Below, in pieces: positions 1 through 7,865 of a DNA stretch of 62,674 nucleotides (position 1 is the stretch's first letter; every line of letters begins with the position of its first letter). The translations under genes and the position numbers were made by a program. The DNA lies in assembly GCA_947647505.1 (NCBI GenBank), contig CANSKO010000017.1:1-62674 (forward strand). Reading direction: 5' to 3'. The notes under the pieces are model-generated. The model searched no databases, was not told the origin of the DNA, and saw nothing but the letters and a program-made list of their open reading frames with translations. Source of the DNA: an uncultured Roseburia sp. (GTDB taxonomy: Bacteria; Bacillota; Clostridia; Lachnospirales; Lachnospiraceae).

Positions 1-505
1 TATTGAAACCAAAATAAACATCATACTCATGTATTTTTTCATAAGCCTCTGCACCGTCTTTTTTACCTTTTAAAACAGTTTCATATGCTGTCTGAAAGTC
101 CATTCCTGTTTTTGCTTTTACAACTGCATTTCCAAGAGAAAGCAATGAAACCCCCGCTGCTTTCAACATACCAAGTATTTCTCGTTTTTCTTTACAATCT
201 GGAAACAATTTTGCTTTTTCCTCAATCGTAGAAATCATTGTTGCCACAATTGCAACAAGTGGTTCTTCATAATAATCATATTGCCAACTATTATATCGAA
301 TAATAAAATATTTATCTGTAGAAGTCTCTTCGGATTGAATTTGCCCCAATTTTTCTTCAAACATATCCAACACAAAACTTTTACCGCTTCCCCATGCACC
401 ATTTAATGCAAAACAAGTAGACGATTTATTCTCAGAGATATTTTCCATTACTCGTAAAAGATCCTCCACGAATTTATCTCTATTTAAAATATCAACCTTA
501 TTCAT
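1..505 (-). CDS. KAP-family P-loop NTPase, N-terminal part (runs off the window)
   Basis: The N-terminal 168 residues are visible; the C-terminus lies beyond base 1. A Walker A motif, GAWGSGKS, sits at about residues 36-43, followed by an NSWQYD-type segment near residue 75 that is typical of KAP-domain NTPases. A weakly hydrophobic stretch (VSLLSLGNAVV) lies near residue 120, where many KAP proteins carry inserted membrane helices. The ATG at 505 is 3 bp from the hsdS stop, so the gene belongs to the same transcript as the type I R-M genes. KAP NTPases often occur in defence loci, where they are thought to act as ATP-driven membrane-associated assemblies; a role here is inference from context. 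Confidence 0.75.
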   Translation of the reverse strand, partial: MNKVDILNRDKFVEDLLRVMENISENKSSTCFALNGAWGSGKSFVLDMFEEKLGQIQSEETSTDKYFIIRYNSWQYDYYEEPLVAIVATMISTIEEKAKLFPDCKEKREILGMLKAAGVSLLSLGNAVVKAKTGMDFQTAYETVLKGKKDGAEAYEKIHEYDVYFGFN

Positions 506-508
506 TGT

Positions 509-1660
509 TTATACCTCAATTTCTCCGATCATCAGTTTTGGCAGTAAACGGTCACGTGCTTCCTGGGCCAACGAAATCTGTATCTTTAATGCCTCGATTT
601 TTTTCTGAAACGCCTCACAATTGTGATTAAAGCAAATCAAAATATCTTCATCTGGTACAAATACCAGTATTTCTTCCAACATTCTCTTAGTCAAAAATTT
701 AATAGTAGAGCCGCTTGCTCCTTGAACCAACTGGAGCATACTATCTTTCACAGCGTAATAAAGCAAATATAAATTGTCTGAATTATGCGGTGAAAATACA
801 TATGTCCTTTGATAGGCTTCAAACTGGCCTCTATAAAGTTTGACATTAAAGTCGCCATTACCAGCCAATATAACTGCATCGCAATCAAACGAATATGATG
901 GAGCTTTTATTGGTTCCTGTGCACAGGTAAAGAACAAATATTTTCCGCTAGCTATTCCAAAATTAGCGTCTTTTTTACCTGTAACTATAGGCGCTATTTT
1001 TGTAAGATCAACTTTTTTCCACCTCCCTGGCACACCATCAATTATTTTCATATCTTCATATCCCGGAAAACGCAAATCTACAAACCATTCTTTATAAAGA
1101 CGCTGTGCGGCTTCTTCGAGAAGTTTGATTTGCTTTTGATTGTTTTCAATTAAATTGTCATACGTTGACAAAATTTCTGCTATTCTCCTTTGACTATCAA
1201 TATCGGGAACCATTGCCTCATAGGCAGATAATCTACCTTGGCTAAGATTTTGAATATTGGCGCCTATAGCAGTACCTGACATTGCTTTACGAAATGCTTG
1301 ATTTTTAAAATGGTATGTCCAAAAAACGGGATCATTTTTTGTAGTATCCTTCAATCGTGCTCTTATGCAAAAGCCTGAGTATGTAACTTTCTCTGGAAGA
1401 TCTTTTATAAGCATGCATCGACCAATCAACTCTTTATTCCCATTAGAACGAACAAATATAATGTCTCCATTATGCAGTAAATCACTTTCTCTAATTACAT
1501 CATCTTTAATTTCTTCAAGTGAATCATATTCAGGAGAAAATCTGTTTCCAAAATTAGAAACACTTATAAGTTTTATCCCTTTTGTATAAGCCTCTTTACC
1601 AAAATTTATTCCATTACTAAGTTCTGCGACATCACCTAATTTAACAATTGCCCAACTCAT
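509..1660 (-). CDS. hsdS: Type I restriction-modification specificity subunit HsdS
   Basis: A 383-residue DNA-recognition subunit. It shows the usual layout of two target-recognition domains, each followed by a conserved helical spacer: the first spacer (IDSQRRIAEILSTYDNLIEN) lies near residues 155-175 and the second (ISLAQEARDRLLPKLMIGEI) is at the C-terminus. The two recognition domains define the two halves of a bipartite DNA target that cannot be read from sequence alone. The ATG overlaps the hsdM stop by 4 bp, so the two are translationally coupled. The length is normal for HsdS and I see no frameshift. The surrounding DNA is AT-rich compared with the core genes to the right, as expected for an acquired R-M locus. 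Confidence 0.93.
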   Translation of the reverse strand: MSWAIVKLGDVAELSNGINFGKEAYTKGIKLISVSNFGNRFSPEYDSLEEIKDDVIRESDLLHNGDIIFVRSNGNKELIGRCMLIKDLPEKVTYSGFCIRARLKDTTKNDPVFWTYHFKNQAFRKAMSGTAIGANIQNLSQGRLSAYEAMVPDIDSQRRIAEILSTYDNLIENNQKQIKLLEEAAQRLYKEWFVDLRFPGYEDMKIIDGVPGRWKKVDLTKIAPIVTGKKDANFGIASGKYLFFTCAQEPIKAPSYSFDCDAVILAGNGDFNVKLYRGQFEAYQRTYVFSPHNSDNLYLLYYAVKDSMLQLVQGASGSTIKFLTKRMLEEILVFVPDEDILICFNHNCEAFQKKIEALKIQISLAQEARDRLLPKLMIGEIEV

Positions 1661-3507
1661 AATCCCATCTCCTTCATATTCTTAGAAATGGTATCCATCA
1701 AGTCATTGGATTCTGCCTGTAGAGATAAAAGCTCACGATGAATTTCAGCCATCCGCTCTCCAAAATCCACTCCGTCATCCTCCGCAGGCGCAACGCCAAC
1801 ATAGGCTCCCGGTGTCAGAGACCAGCCTTTTTCTTCAATACTGATTCCAGCTTTATCTTCTCTTTTAGAAGCATCTGTTCTATAAGCCACCTTGCAAAGA
1901 CCAAGAATATTTTTATATTCACCGCCGCCAAATTTTTCATACAGCCAGTTTGCTTCCTTTGCCACAGTGATTTTTTCATTCTTACCGGCAATCATTTCGT
2001 CATATTCAGCCTGAATACGTTTTTTGTCGCTTCTCCCTGCGTGTTCCACTTCAATTTTTGAGCGCTTCTGTAAGTCTTTCAACTCATCTTTCAACTGATG
2101 AAGAATATCTTCAAAATCGCCATTTCCTAATATAGTTCTATATTCATCCAGTAATGCTGTGTATTTTTCTGTTTCACCACGATAGAGCCATACAATGGCA
2201 TTTAAATTTTTAAGCTGCCATTCTGACCATTCATTCAATGTACGGTCAACGACTGTGTAATAGTTTCTGGCGTCAATAAACAGAACGTTATCTTTGATTG
2301 CTTCGTTTTTATTTTTATCAAAGAACCACAGAGAACAAGGCAGAGATTTTGTGTAAAAGAAGTTATTTCCCACGCTAATCATTACATCTACATGACCTGT
2401 TTCTACTAATTTCCGACGAATATCTTTGTCTTTGCCTTGACTGTCTGTTGCAGACGAAGCCATAACAAAACCGGCACGGCCTTTTTCGTTCAAATAGCTG
2501 TAGAAGTAAGAAATCCACAAATAGTTTCCGTTTCCAACTTCTTTATTTTTATTAACACTTGGCATACCAAAGGGCAGACGTTTTGCACTTTCACAAGACT
2601 CTGCTTTCACTTTGTCCACATTAAAAGGCGGGTTTGCCATTACATAGTCACAGCAGCCGTCAAGGTTGTGAGCATCGTGATAGAAACTGTTCGCTTCATC
2701 TCCCGATTTAATAACACCGGTAAGACCGTGAACAGCCATATTCATCAAGCACAGCTGCGCATTATATTCCACCTTTTCCTGTCCATAAAATGTCATTGCA
2801 CTATTTGCATTCATACCGGACTGATTTACAAAGTCGCCGGACTGAATGAACATACCACCTGAACCACAAGCAGGATCAAGCAAAATACCACTTTTTGGTT
2901 CGATAATATTTACAATCATTTTTACCAAAGATTTCGGTGTAAAGAAGACACCATCATCAGATGCAATATTTTTAGCAAATTTATTAAGGAAATATTCATA
3001 GATACGTCCAATAATATCGCCGCCAACTTCATCAAGTGCACTGTTGTTAAAAATACGAAGAAGCTCTGATAGAAGCTCGTCCGAAAAATCAGTATAACTT
3101 TTAGGCAATACACCTGTAAGCTGTTCGCTTTGTTCTTCTATCAGTGCCATTGCGTTATTAACTACTTCACCAAGGCTGGTCATTGTCTGTCCGTCTCGAT
3201 TCACTAACCCTGCAGATGCAATATCGTCCGGAAGATTTAATAAATAATCGTACTGTGCTTCTTTTGGAAGAAACAGTGCACTTTTAGCTGCAAAGTCACT
3301 TGCTTCTACCGGCAATACTCTGCCGCCACGAGACGGACGATTTTTGAGAATTTCCGTCTCTACCATTTTAAATCGGCTATATGCATAACGCAGAAAAATC
3401 AAGCCAAGCGCCGGCATACAGTACTGGTTGGATGTTAGCTTTGAACCTGCACGGAGCAGGTCAGCTGATTCCCATAATTCTGTTTCTAATTTACGAATAT
3501 TAATCAT
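1657..3507 (-). CDS. hsdM: Type I restriction-modification DNA methyltransferase subunit HsdM
   Basis: A 616-residue N6-adenine methyltransferase subunit. An N-terminal HsdM helical domain is followed by the SAM-binding motif DPACGSGGMF near residue 212 and the catalytic NPPF motif (MANPPFNVD) near residue 290, the signature of gamma-class adenine methylases. The C-terminal part is long and contains a charged, probably coiled-coil stretch. A GAGG ribosome binding site precedes the ATG. The gene starts 17 bp after the C_GCAxxG_C_C gene, so both are probably read from the promoter at 4035-4062. The nuclease/translocase subunit HsdR is not visible; it may lie beyond the left edge, downstream of the KAP gene. 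Confidence 0.95.
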   Translation of the reverse strand: MINIRKLETELWESADLLRAGSKLTSNQYCMPALGLIFLRYAYSRFKMVETEILKNRPSRGGRVLPVEASDFAAKSALFLPKEAQYDYLLNLPDDIASAGLVNRDGQTMTSLGEVVNNAMALIEEQSEQLTGVLPKSYTDFSDELLSELLRIFNNSALDEVGGDIIGRIYEYFLNKFAKNIASDDGVFFTPKSLVKMIVNIIEPKSGILLDPACGSGGMFIQSGDFVNQSGMNANSAMTFYGQEKVEYNAQLCLMNMAVHGLTGVIKSGDEANSFYHDAHNLDGCCDYVMANPPFNVDKVKAESCESAKRLPFGMPSVNKNKEVGNGNYLWISYFYSYLNEKGRAGFVMASSATDSQGKDKDIRRKLVETGHVDVMISVGNNFFYTKSLPCSLWFFDKNKNEAIKDNVLFIDARNYYTVVDRTLNEWSEWQLKNLNAIVWLYRGETEKYTALLDEYRTILGNGDFEDILHQLKDELKDLQKRSKIEVEHAGRSDKKRIQAEYDEMIAGKNEKITVAKEANWLYEKFGGGEYKNILGLCKVAYRTDASKREDKAGISIEEKGWSLTPGAYVGVAPAEDDGVDFGERMAEIHRELLSLQAESNDLMDTISKNMKEMGL

Positions 3508-3523
3508 TGGTTTTTCCTCATGT

Positions 3524-3943
3524 TTACTTCTTAGTGATTTTTAAAATATACTGGTATGAAAATGCAATACCCTTACAAGTCAGATTTTCACACATATGGG
3601 GCGGGTCGTTTTCTGAAAAACCTGTAGGGCGTAATTCAAAACATCTTAATGAGCCAAATGTACTTTCAAAAGCAGACGCAAAATCATAACAGACAGATAC
3701 AATTTCAGTTTCTGTTTTTCCCAGTGCATGAAGATAAATTCCTATAAACATAAGAGTTCCTTCGACTAAACCACATTGCGCCCTATACCCGCCTGCACCA
3801 TGCAATCCAACCGCAGACCAAATTACCTGTGGTTCAATCATGGTTTCAAATAATTCACTCAGACAAATGATGGATGTCCTTGCGCAGTTTATATCATCAT
3901 TCCAATACAATTCATGTACCCTGTTCTTTATATATTCCTGCAT
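3524..3943 (-). CDS. C_GCAxxG_C_C family putative redox-active protein
   Basis: A 139-residue protein with the cysteine pattern of the C_GCAxxG_C_C family: Cys near residue 20 (INCARTS), then a glycine-rich segment GLHGAGGYRAQCGLVEGTL with Cys near residue 57, and later cysteines near residue 85 (SVCYDF), 100 (RCFEL) and 117-122 (MCENLTC). These proteins are thought to bind a metal or carry a redox disulfide; the substrate is unknown. An AAGGAG ribosome binding site lies 8 nt before the ATG, and a promoter with an inverted repeat lies about 90 bp upstream. It is the first gene of the transcript that continues into hsdM, hsdS and the KAP NTPase, an unusual partner for an R-M system. Confidence 0.75.
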   Translation of the reverse strand: MQEYIKNRVHELYWNDDINCARTSIICLSELFETMIEPQVIWSAVGLHGAGGYRAQCGLVEGTLMFIGIYLHALGKTETEIVSVCYDFASAFESTFGSLRCFELRPTGFSENDPPHMCENLTCKGIAFSYQYILKITKK

Positions 3944-4034
3944 AGCAGGCCATCTCCTTGATGCTCAATTTTCCAGTATTAATTGAATGTCTGGATCACT
4001 TATTCCGCATCCAAGAAATACAAATGTATACGTA

Positions 4035-4062
4035 AGTATTAAAGCGTCTAATACTCTGTCAA
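4035..4062 (-). promoter_or_regulatory. Promoter with overlapping inverted repeat for the redox-protein/hsdMS transcript
   Basis: On the minus strand TTGACA (4062-4057) is followed after 16 bp by AATACT (4040-4035), a good sigma-A match. A perfect inverted repeat, AGTATTA-N7-TAATACT (4035-4041 and 4049-4055), covers the -10 box and much of the spacer, which would suit a repressor or MerR-type activator site. It lies in the 325-bp gap 3944-4268, which is otherwise AT-rich and holds only this promoter and the hairpin at 4092-4122. Confidence 0.55.
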
Positions 4063-4091
4063 AAAATCATTTTTCTTGATATTTTCCAAAT

Positions 4092-4122
4092 TGAATTGGG
4101 TAGAAGCCGTCTACCCAATTCA
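4092..4122. repeat. Perfect 13-bp inverted repeat in the intergenic gap
   Basis: TGAATTGGGTAGA (4092-4104) is exactly complementary to TCTACCCAATTCA (4110-4122) with a 5-nt loop. It lies downstream of the acetyltransferase stop and about 30 bp upstream of the -35 box of the next minus-strand promoter. There is no T-tract on either side, so it is not a classic intrinsic terminator; it may still end transcription of the TetR/GNAT pair, or be a regulatory site. Confidence 0.5.
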
Positions 4123-4268
4123 TATCATAACAAAACATCTTCCAAAATTCTACAATAATGAAAAACTCATCTCATTTTTACTTTTTCCTGTCATTTCAAG
4201 GCTCTTTCAGAAATGGTGCAGTAAACGCCCTGCATTTTCCCTCTATCCTCCCCCTGAAAGCAAAAAAT

Positions 4269-4793
4269 TCATAAAACAATTTTATAAATATCCGCTGTTT
4301 TATTTTCAAACAAAAAGCTCCGTTCGTACACGCCGCCATTTTTTTGTATAACTTTTATGGAAGCTGTATTTTCTGTTTCAACGGAGATATGAAGCGTTTT
4401 CATTTCCGCTTCTTTGGCCGCCTTTAGAAGCTGACGGAGCATTTTCGTTGCATATCCTTTTTTTCGTTCAGATGGGCGTACGCTGTATCCGCAATTTCCC
4501 AGATCTTTTAAAAATGCATTCAGTGTGTGCCTTAAATCAATGATTCCGATGATTCGGCCGTCCCGTTTTCTTACGGCAAAAAAAGTATCTGTCACGACCC
4601 AGTTTTCATTTACCGTTTTTGGACTGGCATTCAGCGTTACAGAGGATAACCATTCCTCATAGCTTTCTGTCTGATCAAAAAGCTCGCTTCCGTAGATGAT
4701 CTTTTCTCCGTGCCCAAAATGCTCCCTGCGATATGCAAGCGCTTTTTCCTTCCATTCTAAAGTGGGCCTTACCAAAACAATCTCATGTTTCAT
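4269..4793 (-). CDS. GNAT-family N-acetyltransferase
   Basis: A 174-residue GNAT protein that would transfer an acetyl group from acetyl-CoA to an unknown amine. The acetyl-CoA binding region is seen as NCGYSVRPSERKKGYATKML near residue 105, where the core pattern is usually R/Q-x-x-G-x-A, followed by the IKVIQKNGG segment near residue 150. The RimJ/RimL-like order of segments is complete. The ATG is 1 bp after the TetR stop and its GGAGG site is inside the end of the TetR gene, so the two are coupled and probably under the same autoregulated promoter. The substrate is unknown; a small molecule or antibiotic is possible but not shown. Confidence 0.82.
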   Translation of the reverse strand: MKHEIVLVRPTLEWKEKALAYRREHFGHGEKIIYGSELFDQTESYEEWLSSVTLNASPKTVNENWVVTDTFFAVRKRDGRIIGIIDLRHTLNAFLKDLGNCGYSVRPSERKKGYATKMLRQLLKAAKEAEMKTLHISVETENTASIKVIQKNGGVYERSFLFENKTADIYKIVL

Positions 4794-4794
4794 A

Positions 4795-5382
4795 TCAAAC
4801 CTCCTCCGATAGCAGAAGCCGTTTTATTTCATGCAGTATTTGAGCGGGAACAGTATGATCTATTTTCATCAGTCTGCTGTACATTCGCACGCCCTGATAG
4901 GCAAATATCAGTACATGGAAAACCGCTTCCGGGTTTACGCGTTTAAACTCCTTCGTGTCTATTCCATAGTTGATAAGCGCGATCCATGTTGATTTTGAAA
5001 TTTCATACTGCTTTTTTACAGAGTTGTCTTCTTTGGAAATTGCGGGATTACTGTAAAATTCGTAGATCGCAAGGCTGATAGAATTTTCGCAGTCCATCAT
5101 TTCGCGCGCATATTTGGAAAGCAGCTCCTTAAGGATCACAGTGGCCGGAATGCGCTGCTCAATTTTCGCGCATACCTCGTGTTTCTGCTGATCGGAAAAA
5201 GCATGCGCGATTTCCAGAAAAATCTGTTCGACGCTTTCATAATGGCGATACAGTCCTCCGCGGCTAAGTCCTGTCAGCTTGCAGATATCGTGCATCGTAA
5301 CTTCTTTAAACCCCTTTTTTGCAAACAGCTGGCAGGCTTTTTCCCGAATGTCCTGTTTGGTCTTTTCTCCTTTCATGCTCAT
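4795..5382 (-). CDS. TetR/AcrR-family transcriptional regulator
   Basis: A 195-residue repressor. The N-terminal TetR helix-turn-helix is clear (about residues 10-55: ACQLFAKKGFKEVTMHDI then LSRGGLYRHYESVEQIF). The C-terminal ligand domain resembles the subgroup that regulates small acetyltransferases or efflux genes. I chose the ATG at 5382 because a GGAGG site lies 8 nt upstream; an in-frame ATG at 5409 has no ribosome binding site and lies within the operator region. The gene is followed directly by a GNAT gene. Two identical-arm palindromes cover its own promoter, so it very probably represses itself and the acetyltransferase. Confidence 0.9.
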   Translation of the reverse strand: MSMKGEKTKQDIREKACQLFAKKGFKEVTMHDICKLTGLSRGGLYRHYESVEQIFLEIAHAFSDQQKHEVCAKIEQRIPATVILKELLSKYAREMMDCENSISLAIYEFYSNPAISKEDNSVKKQYEISKSTWIALINYGIDTKEFKRVNPEAVFHVLIFAYQGVRMYSRLMKIDHTVPAQILHEIKRLLLSEEV

Positions 5383-5400
5383 GTGAGCCCCTCCTTTTTT

Positions 5401-5449
5401 GCGACACAATTGTCGCTTTTATTGTGCGACATAAATGTCGCTTTGTCAA
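5401..5449 (-). promoter_or_regulatory. Promoter with tandem TetR operators GCGACA-N4-TGTCGC
   Basis: On the minus strand TTGACA (5449-5444) and CACAAT (5426-5421) are 17 bp apart. Two copies of the palindrome GCGACA-N4-TGTCGC lie at 5426-5441 (filling the -35/-10 spacer) and 5401-5416 (just downstream of the -10), 25 bp centre to centre. The arms are identical and the spacers differ (CAAT and TAAA). This is a textbook layout for an autorepressing TetR protein. The rest of 5450-5732 holds the possible pyrE promoter and a 200-nt leader with no recognised gene. Confidence 0.78.
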
Positions 5450-5501
5450 GAACAATTGTAAAACAGAATTCAGAAAAATAAAAACAGAGGGCATTTGTGT
5501 A

Positions 5502-5530
5502 TTGAAAGGAAGTGTAATTGATGATATACT
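5502..5530 (+). promoter_or_regulatory. Probable promoter upstream of pyrE
   Basis: TTGAAA (5502-5507), 17-bp spacer, TATACT (5525-5530). It would give a leader of about 195 nt before pyrE. The leader has no clear terminator or PyrR-type anti-antiterminator that I can draw. A coding-like reading frame crosses it but has no homology I recognise. Confidence 0.45.
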
Positions 5531-5732
5531 CCAAAGTACATCGGTATCTTTTTCGAAGAAGCAGACATTCTGTAACGCAGGATTCGCGTATTCTGGATGC
5601 ATGCAGCCTGAATATGCGGAGGATTTGCATCTGCGCGCGGCGCAGGAGATCGTGCCGGAGGACGCAGGGCAGCAGGAATGTCAGAATGCGCAAACGTTGA
5701 AAACGGGCTTAATATAAGGAGATTACGGCAAA

Positions 5733-6410
5733 ATGGAACAATATAAAAAAGAATTTATAGAATTTATGGTAGCGTGCGAAGCATTGAAATTTGGAGATTT
5801 TACATTGAAAAGCGGCAGAAAGTCTCCGTTTTTTATGAATGCGGGCGCTTATGTTACAGGGACGCAGTTGGAGCGGCTGGGCGAATACTATGCCCGTGCG
5901 ATTTACGATCATTATGGAACGGAATTTGACGTGCTGTTTGGACCGGCCTATAAGGGAATTCCGCTCAGCGTCGCGACCTGCATGGCGTTTTCGAGATTGT
6001 ACGACAAAGAAATCCGCTACAGCTCCAACCGGAAAGAGGTAAAGGATCATGGAGACGCCGGTATTTTACTGGGCAGCGGGATCAAAGACGGCGATCGGGT
6101 CGTCATCATTGAAGACGTGACGACTTCCGGAAAATCCATCGAAGAGACGTATCCGATTTTAAAGGCGCAGGGCGATATCAGAATCGTTGGGCTTATCGTG
6201 TCTTTGGACCGCATGGAGGTCGGCCTTTCGAAAACGATGGGAGCTTTGGAGGAAATTCGGACGCGGTATGGATTTGCGGCAAACGCCATTGTTACGATGG
6301 GCGAAGTGACGGAATATCTTTACAATCGGCCCTGTCAGGGGAAAGTCATTATAGATGATACATTAAAAGCTGCAATGGATGAATACTATAAAACGTATGG
6401 TGTGAAATAA
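5733..6410 (+). CDS. pyrE: Orotate phosphoribosyltransferase
   Basis: A 225-residue enzyme of de novo pyrimidine synthesis that joins orotate to PRPP to give OMP. The PRPP-binding motif VVIIEDVTTSGKS is near residues 124-136, and FTLKSGRKSPFFMNAG near residues 28-43 is the conserved orotate/phosphate segment. The N- and C-termini are complete. A TAAGGAG site precedes the ATG. No other pyr genes are adjacent. The next gene (VanZ-like) begins 19 bp later, so they may share a transcript. Confidence 0.95.
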   Translation: MEQYKKEFIEFMVACEALKFGDFTLKSGRKSPFFMNAGAYVTGTQLERLGEYYARAIYDHYGTEFDVLFGPAYKGIPLSVATCMAFSRLYDKEIRYSSNRKEVKDHGDAGILLGSGIKDGDRVVIIEDVTTSGKSIEETYPILKAQGDIRIVGLIVSLDRMEVGLSKTMGALEEIRTRYGFAANAIVTMGEVTEYLYNRPCQGKVIIDDTLKAAMDEYYKTYGVK

Positions 6411-6429
6411 AAATCATAAGGAGAGAATT

Positions 6430-6912
6430 TTGAAGGAAAGAAACAGAAAGAAAGTCGTCCGGGGATTGGAAATTCTCTTGTTTGCAGCTTATCTGGCGAT
6501 CATGTGTTATTTTTTGTTTTTTGCGGAAACGATGGGGAGGACGTTTACGGAGCGGGAGTATCATTACAACCTGATGCCACTGAAAGAAATCCGTCGTTTC
6601 TGGGTCTACCGTCAGTCGCTTGGATTTTGGTCGGTGCTGTTGAATCTGGTGGGAAACGTGGTCGTCTTTATCCCGTTTGGCGTGTTTCTTCCCCGTCTGT
6701 TTCAGAAATGCAGACGCTTTTTTGTGACTACGCTTTTTTGTTTTGAATTCAGCCTTTGCATTGAGTTGATTCAGCTGATCTGGAAAGTAGGAAGCTTTGA
6801 CGTAGACGACATCCTGTTAAATACGCTGGGTGGCATTCTTGGCTATCTGCTGTATCGCATTTCTGTCGTTCTGACGCGAAACAGAGCGAAAGAAGCAGGG
6901 AGGATTGCATGA
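6430..6912 (+). CDS. VanZ-like membrane protein (TTG start)
   Basis: A 160-residue integral membrane protein with about four hydrophobic helices. The VanZ pattern is clear: YHYNLMPLKEI near residue 45, NLVGNVVVFIPFGVFLP near residue 77, and the conserved ELIQL...FDVDDILLNTLGGILGYL segment near residues 112-140. In VanZ itself this fold is linked to teicoplanin resistance, but most relatives are housekeeping membrane proteins of unknown role. The start is a TTG at 6430 with AAGGAGAG 4-10 nt upstream; no ATG fits. Its stop overlaps the next ATG by 4 bp. Confidence 0.85.
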   Translation: MKERNRKKVVRGLEILLFAAYLAIMCYFLFFAETMGRTFTEREYHYNLMPLKEIRRFWVYRQSLGFWSVLLNLVGNVVVFIPFGVFLPRLFQKCRRFFVTTLFCFEFSLCIELIQLIWKVGSFDVDDILLNTLGGILGYLLYRISVVLTRNRAKEAGRIA

Positions 6913-7226
6913 GAAGAAATCATACGAAATTTACAAAGAAAAAACATTCAAAAAGAGGGATGCTTGCCTGCGCGGTTGCGGCGGCATCCATCTTTGCGCT
7001 GATTTATCTTGTGTTTTCTTCCTTTTTGCAGAAAGGGAACGGCAGTATTTATATGGGAAGCGCCGGGATGCTGGCGCTTGCGGCGGCGCTGTTTGCGTTT
7101 GTACAGGCGGTCAGGAGCATGCGGGAGGAAGATACGTTTCGCGGTCTGCCAATTGCGTCCGTGGCGCTTTCCGTGCTGGCTGTTGGCGCATGGAGCGCGT
7201 TGTATGTGGCGGGTTTTCTGCTTTAG
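6909..7226 (+). CDS. Small two- to three-helix membrane protein, function unknown
   Basis: A 105-residue protein with a very basic N-terminus (MRRNHTKFTKKKHSKRG) and three hydrophobic segments near residues 18-40, 52-68 and 80-103. The layout, cytoplasmic basic tail then small hydrophobic hairpin, resembles a family of short Lachnospiraceae membrane proteins (possibly DUF6142; this name is from memory and unverified). It is coupled to the VanZ-like gene by an ATGA overlap. I can assign no function. Confidence 0.75.
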   Translation: MRRNHTKFTKKKHSKRGMLACAVAAASIFALIYLVFSSFLQKGNGSIYMGSAGMLALAAALFAFVQAVRSMREEDTFRGLPIASVALSVLAVGAWSALYVAGFLL

Positions 7227-7276
7227 TATATGGAACGCATATTTTTTAAAACAGTTTGGAAAAGGAGCGGACGGGT

Positions 7277-7861
7277 ATGGACACATTAGAGCGGCAGATT
7301 CGTTTTCTGTTGGAGTTGGATAAGCAAAAAGAGATTGGACGTCAGACGTATCTGGCGGACGGCAGCCGGAAAGAAGGGGACGCCGAGCATGCCTGGCATA
7401 TGGCGATTATGGCGTTTGTCCTGGCCGATTACGCCAATGAAAAAATCGACGTTTTAAAGACGATAAAAATGGCGCTGCTGCACGACGTGGTCGAGATCGA
7501 TGCGGGAGATACCTATGCATACGATACGGAGGGCAATAAAACGAAGCGCGAAAGAGAAGAGCGGGCGGCGGATCGGATTTATGGCATGCTTCCAAAAGCA
7601 CAGCAGGAAGAATACCGCGCGCTGTGGGAAGAATTTGAAGCGATGGAGACGCCGGAGGCGAAATTTGCAAACGCGCTGGATCGCGTGCAGCCGATGCTGT
7701 TAAACGATGCGTCAGACGGAAAATCCTGGAGGGAGCACGGCATTCGCAAAGAACAGGTTTTAAACCGGAATGGAAGGACGAAAGAGGGCAGCGAAGCGCT
7801 TTGGGACTATGTGCTTGGACTGGTGGAAAAAAATGTAAAAAAAGGCAATATCGCGGAGTAA
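7277..7861 (+). CDS. HD-domain phosphohydrolase (YfbR-like)
   Basis: A 194-residue HD-superfamily protein, close in layout to the YfbR/HD_3 nucleotidase group that removes phosphate from deoxynucleoside 5'-monophosphates. Metal ligands are seen as EHAWHM near residue 38, LLHDVVEID with the HD pair at 69-70, and ANALDRVQP near residue 140. I chose ATG 7277, with AAAAGGAG about 10 nt before it, over an in-frame TTG at 7256 without a site. It lies 4 bp before the M29 peptidase gene and upstream of pur genes, which fits a nucleotide housekeeping role; the substrate is inferred from family only. Confidence 0.85.
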   Translation: MDTLERQIRFLLELDKQKEIGRQTYLADGSRKEGDAEHAWHMAIMAFVLADYANEKIDVLKTIKMALLHDVVEIDAGDTYAYDTEGNKTKREREERAADRIYGMLPKAQQEEYRALWEEFEAMETPEAKFANALDRVQPMLLNDASDGKSWREHGIRKEQVLNRNGRTKEGSEALWDYVLGLVEKNVKKGNIAE

Positions 7862-7865
7862 AAGG

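Noticed and set aside
5502..5717. A 71-codon frame ending at the pyrE ribosome binding site
   Set aside because: It starts with TTG without a good site, overlaps the likely promoter and matches no family; treated as leader DNA.
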